In this document: positions 60,099 to 60,174 of the stretch, piece after piece
How the letters are laid out: each line of letters opens with the position of its first letter
How positions within the stretch are numbered: the stretch's first letter is position 1
Assembly: GCA_964391185.1 (NCBI GenBank)
Contig: CAYMIX010000008.1
Location: 1 to 60,174, forward strand
Direction: 5' to 3'
Length of the DNA: 60,174 nucleotides
Source: JAKQEM01 sp964391185
GTDB taxonomy: Bacteria > Patescibacteriota > Gracilibacteria > Peribacterales > Peribacteraceae
Translations under genes and position numbers: made by a program
Notes under the pieces: model-generated
Seen by the model: the letters and a program-made list of their open reading frames with translations, nothing else
The model's database searches: none
What the model was told of the DNA's origin: nothing

Positions 60099-60124
60099 AG
60101 CGGGCCCTAGTGGCCCGCTTTTTT
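60099..60124 (+). terminator. Intrinsic terminator of the giant gene
   Basis: An 8-bp GC-rich stem (60099-60106 with 60112-60119), 5-nt loop, T-run. Confidence 0.9.
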
Positions 60125-60135
60125 AACCTAAAAAC

Positions 60136-60152
60136 CCCCGGCGTAGCCGGGG
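60136..60152 (-). terminator. Terminator of a leftward gene beyond the window
   Basis: CCCCGGC-GTA-GCCGGGG stem-loop followed on the minus strand by a T-run, so it would end a gene transcribed leftward from beyond position 60174. Confidence 0.6.
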
Positions 60153-60174
60153 TGTACGTTTGAAGGCGACGCCG

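Overview
The window looks like one contig segment from a Candidate Phyla Radiation (Patescibacteria) bacterium, probably of the Peribacteria/Peregrinibacteria kind; this placement is inference. The signs are small, tightly packed genes, many secreted Ser-, Gly- or Cys-rich proteins without close relatives, DUF5674 and TrpR/YerC-like proteins, half-size transporters, and a near absence of Shine-Dalgarno sites. UGA is used as an ordinary stop (for example ligA), so the standard bacterial code applies. No phage, IS element or CRISPR array is visible.

Layout. 1-5.3 kb: tRNA-Leu(GAG), a Ser-rich exported protein, then a leftward ligA / small protein / RelA-SpoT operon. 5.3-9.4 kb: a two-gene HTTM membrane operon, a TrpR-like repressor with trp-type operators, pilT followed by a stray second copy of its own 3' end, and a YerC/TrpR-like regulator. 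9.5-15.6 kb: a sensory island with a TrmB-like HTH protein carrying four tandem membrane-anchored Cache-like sensors, two divergent SET-domain proteins, and a histidine kinase with one copy of the same sensor. 15.7-16.7 kb: two half-size DMT transporters. 16.8-25.6 kb: a 1785-aa WD40/hydrolase protein, a Cys-rich membrane protein, an NlpC/P60 hydrolase and a lipoprotein. 25.7-30.5 kb: polX, a DUF5674 two-gene cassette bounded by a duplicated polX 3' end, SAM-I riboswitch plus metK, and ogt. 30.5-39.2 kb: CapA-like protein with an operon of mini membrane proteins, typA, a P-type ATPase and trhO. 39.2-46.8 kb: ECF sigma plus membrane anti-sigma candidate, an amyloid-repeat protein next to a sortase, DsbA-like thioredoxin and a beta-rich surface protein. 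46.8-54.4 kb: an unrecognised 533-aa protein, phosphohexomutase and glucan phosphorylase (divergent), another repeat surface protein and a VIT-family metal transporter. 54.5-60.1 kb: a 1850-aa paralog of the earlier giant protein, this time with a signal peptide and Ser-rich stalk.

How it fits together. Much of the coding capacity goes to cell-surface construction (Ser-rich proteins, amyloid-like repeats, sortase, DsbA, NlpC/P60, giant WD40 hydrolases, pilus motor) and to membrane sensing (Cache arrays, histidine kinase, ECF sigma). Many genes have a -10 box about 5-8 nt before the start codon, so leaderless mRNAs appear to be usual here. The most unusual items are the four-fold Cache/TrmB receptor sharing its sensor with a histidine kinase two genes away, the two cases where a gene's 3' end is duplicated downstream, the paralogous giant hydrolases, and trp-type operators in front of a TrpR-like gene.
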